Of a stretch of DNA of 64,000 nt, positions 62,288-64,000 are shown in pieces. Source of the DNA: Clavelina lepadiformis. Taxonomy: Eukaryota; Chordata; Ascidiacea; Aplousobranchia; Clavelinidae. The notes under the pieces are model-generated. The model was not told the origin of the DNA, ran no database searches, and worked only from the letters and a program-made list of their open reading frames with translations. Within the stretch, counting starts at the first letter, position 1. Each line of letters opens with the position of its first letter. A program made the translations under genes and the position numbers. The DNA lies in the NCBI RefSeq assembly GCF_947623445.1, contig NC_135240.1:10974001-11038000 (forward strand). The letters are read 5' to 3'.

Positions 62288-64000
62288 TTACGAACAGTTG
62301 TCGCAGTAATAATACTTGGAATCACTAATATCAGCACATTCTTCATGGGCCCATTCCTTGCAGTTTTTGCATTGAATCCAGTCTTCATCTGCAGAATCTC
62401 CACACACCAGGCAGATGGAATTCTGTTTGTTCTCTGTTTTCCTTCCTCTCTTCTGTTTCGTTTTTTGTGCACCGCCTCTTTTTGTCACATCACTGTCTCT
62501 TTTATTCAGAGTGTTTTTATGAGGAGAACTTGTCAAAATTGTGGCGCGTGAAGATTTTCGCCGTTTGGTACCAGGATTCATAGATCGGATTCGCTTTGGT
62601 AGAGGGCTGATATCTGTGACAGTTACAACACTTTTTTTTTCTCAGAATAAGAAATGGATGAGAGTAAGCCTACAGGGCTGGCTTGCATGTCAGAAACTAG
62701 ATTGCTGGTTTCAGCTGTTTTGTTGATGCAAGCAGGAGTGGTGTTAACTGCAGTTGAGCTTGCATTTTCCACTAGAGCTGAGCTTGTGGTGGCGATTAGA
62801 TCATCTGAATTCTCAGCTGGATCGGGTTGATCTGTGACATCAGCAGCAGCAAAATCACCGTCATTAAAGACCAGCATATTAACTGGATAAATTCCGGCCT
62901 TTCGAAATCCATTCACCGCACAGCTAACATTTGCAGCTTTTCCGTATGCAAGACCAAACAAACGACAAATTTGAAACGCAGAGACTGCTCGTCCAGGATT
63001 TGCACGCAGCCACTGCTCAATTTGTTGATAATAATAGGTCTTCAGTGGTTTGAAAAAAGTTAAATCTAATGGCTGCATCCGATGACTGGTGTGTGGTGGT
63101 AATGAAAGCATAATAACACCACTTTTTGATGCCAACTCTAAAGCTTCGATATTGTGCGTGTGGCTTTTATGTCCATCTAAGATCAGCAGGACCCTCTCTT
63201 CTTGGCTAGGCTTTGCATGCTGGCTGAAGTGTTTTATCCATTCCAAGAATATGTCGTTGTTCATCCATCCCTTTTTCTGAAAAAAGGTTCAAAATTTATT
63301 ACGAACTATTGAGCATAGAGAGACTAACATTTTGTAAAGCAAAGCCAAATTTATGCACCATACAGTGATAATAAAACCAACTTTTACAAATAACAAATTG
63401 TCAGTATGAGCATAGTTTAATTAATTTATAGCCCAATTGGTTGAAACATTTGAAAACACTAGCAAACGTAAATAGTGCAGGCTATAAAATTTGACATCTT
63501 TAGCATCCCAGTGGTAACAACCACCATTTTGACAGTCCTACATAGATTCAATGTCGGCACACATAGCATCAACATAGAAAAGATGGGTTTTGCCTGGTAG
63601 GATTGCTAGACAATTAAACATGACTCACTTGACAAGTGAACATGCTTCCTGGAGGAGCTCCATCCTTCATACGCACTCGTGGAAAGATGAAGCCTGGCGG
63701 GACAAAATTTCCTGCTGCACTCATGCAGCAAATAACCGTCACATTTTGTCCTCGCTCTTGACTAGTTATCGAGCCAACTTGATGTTTCCCCTTCTTAGCT
63801 AAAACTTTTGACAATTTCTGAACAACGTTTATCCCAGATTCGTCCATATTATAAATTCTGGCAGCAGTTAAGTTGTTCTTTTCATAAATGTCATGAATGA
63901 GTTCAAAAAACTTAGCTATCTGTGGTTTGTTAAATCCGGATGCTCTCGCTAGTGATGTTGCCTCCGGGGATCGAAGAGATATTTCTGGATGCCTTTTCAG
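62288..64000 (-). pseudogene. Pogo/Tigger/Jerky-type DDE transposase with PHD-like finger, frameshifted, 5' end outside window
   Basis: Exon 64000-63629 (open to the window edge, donor CAA|GTGAGT) and exon 63276-62623 (acceptor TTTTTTCAG) join in phase 0. Motifs: YNMDESGINVVQK (first catalytic Asp), LLILDGHKSHTHN (second Asp), LPPHTSHRMQPLDLTFFKPL, typical of the DDE_1 family of pogo, Tigger and Jerky elements. The frame stops at 62623 just after an A9 run (62629-62637 region). The next frame is open from that run to 62288 and encodes a basic segment (PLPKRIRSMNPGTKRRKS) and a PHD-like finger (CLVCGDSADEDWIQCKNCKE with a following HEECADI and YYYCDNC). A single-base length change in the A run separates the two parts, so the copy is either disabled or the assembly has a homopolymer error. 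The DNA-binding N-terminus lies outside the window. Confidence 0.85.

Noticed and set aside
1..64000. CRISPR arrays, bacterial operons, rRNA or tRNA genes
   Set aside because: Intron-bearing animal genes throughout; no spaced direct-repeat array and no cloverleaf or rRNA signature was seen on reading.

Overview
The window is eukaryotic DNA. It is AT-rich and made of short exons separated by GT-AG introns (two look GC-AG), with intergenic DNA full of small transposon remnants. A laminin alpha chain of the alpha-3/4/5 type, a mitochondrial methionyl-tRNA synthetase, a pentraxin, sushi/EGF secreted proteins and the many 'TAGGCCTA' words together suggest an invertebrate chordate. My best guess is a tunicate of the Ciona type. 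This is inference, because no database search was possible. All exon models were built by hand from reading frame, splice sites and phase.

Layout. 1-403: first coding exon of a C4orf33/UPF0462 homologue on the minus strand, running off the left edge. 404-3902: repeats. 3903-7396: a five-exon secreted pentraxin-like gene (+). 7397-10295: intergenic with a second copy of a 0.5-kb repeat. 10296-11647 and 14366-16014: two paralogous secreted sushi-EGF-sushi-sushi genes (+), separated by a structurally odd inverted-repeat element (12138-13121). 16555-19929: mitochondrial methionyl-tRNA synthetase (MARS2, -), convergent with the second sushi gene. 19930-24078: transposon remnants (LINE 3' piece, hAT-type MITE with 8-bp target duplication, perfect hairpin).

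24079-54548 (-): one laminin alpha gene of about 70 exons. The phase-consistent model gives about 3,695 residues: signal peptide, LN, LE repeats, L4b, LE, L4a, LE, coiled coil, LG1-LG5. It carries several predicted alternative forms: an in-phase terminal exon that would replace half of LG3 and all of LG4-LG5 with an acidic stalk and a transmembrane helix (29348-29803); a second possible in-phase terminal exon after LN plus the first LE modules (49981-50588), which would give a short laminin N-terminal protein, or is a nested gene; a pair of mutually exclusive exons in the L4b domain; and two tiny cassette exons between LG1 and LG2.

55485-61761 (+): a 14-exon gene, divergent from laminin, encoding at least 874 residues of a lysine-rich protein I do not recognise; its 5' end is unresolved. 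62288-64000 (-): a pogo/Tigger/Jerky-type DDE transposase with a C-terminal PHD-like finger, broken by a one-base shift at a run of nine A and followed by its subterminal repeats; its 5' end lies outside the window.

The most promising undescribed biology is the laminin gene: the sequence predicts a membrane-anchored laminin alpha chain and possibly a short LN-only product from the same locus.
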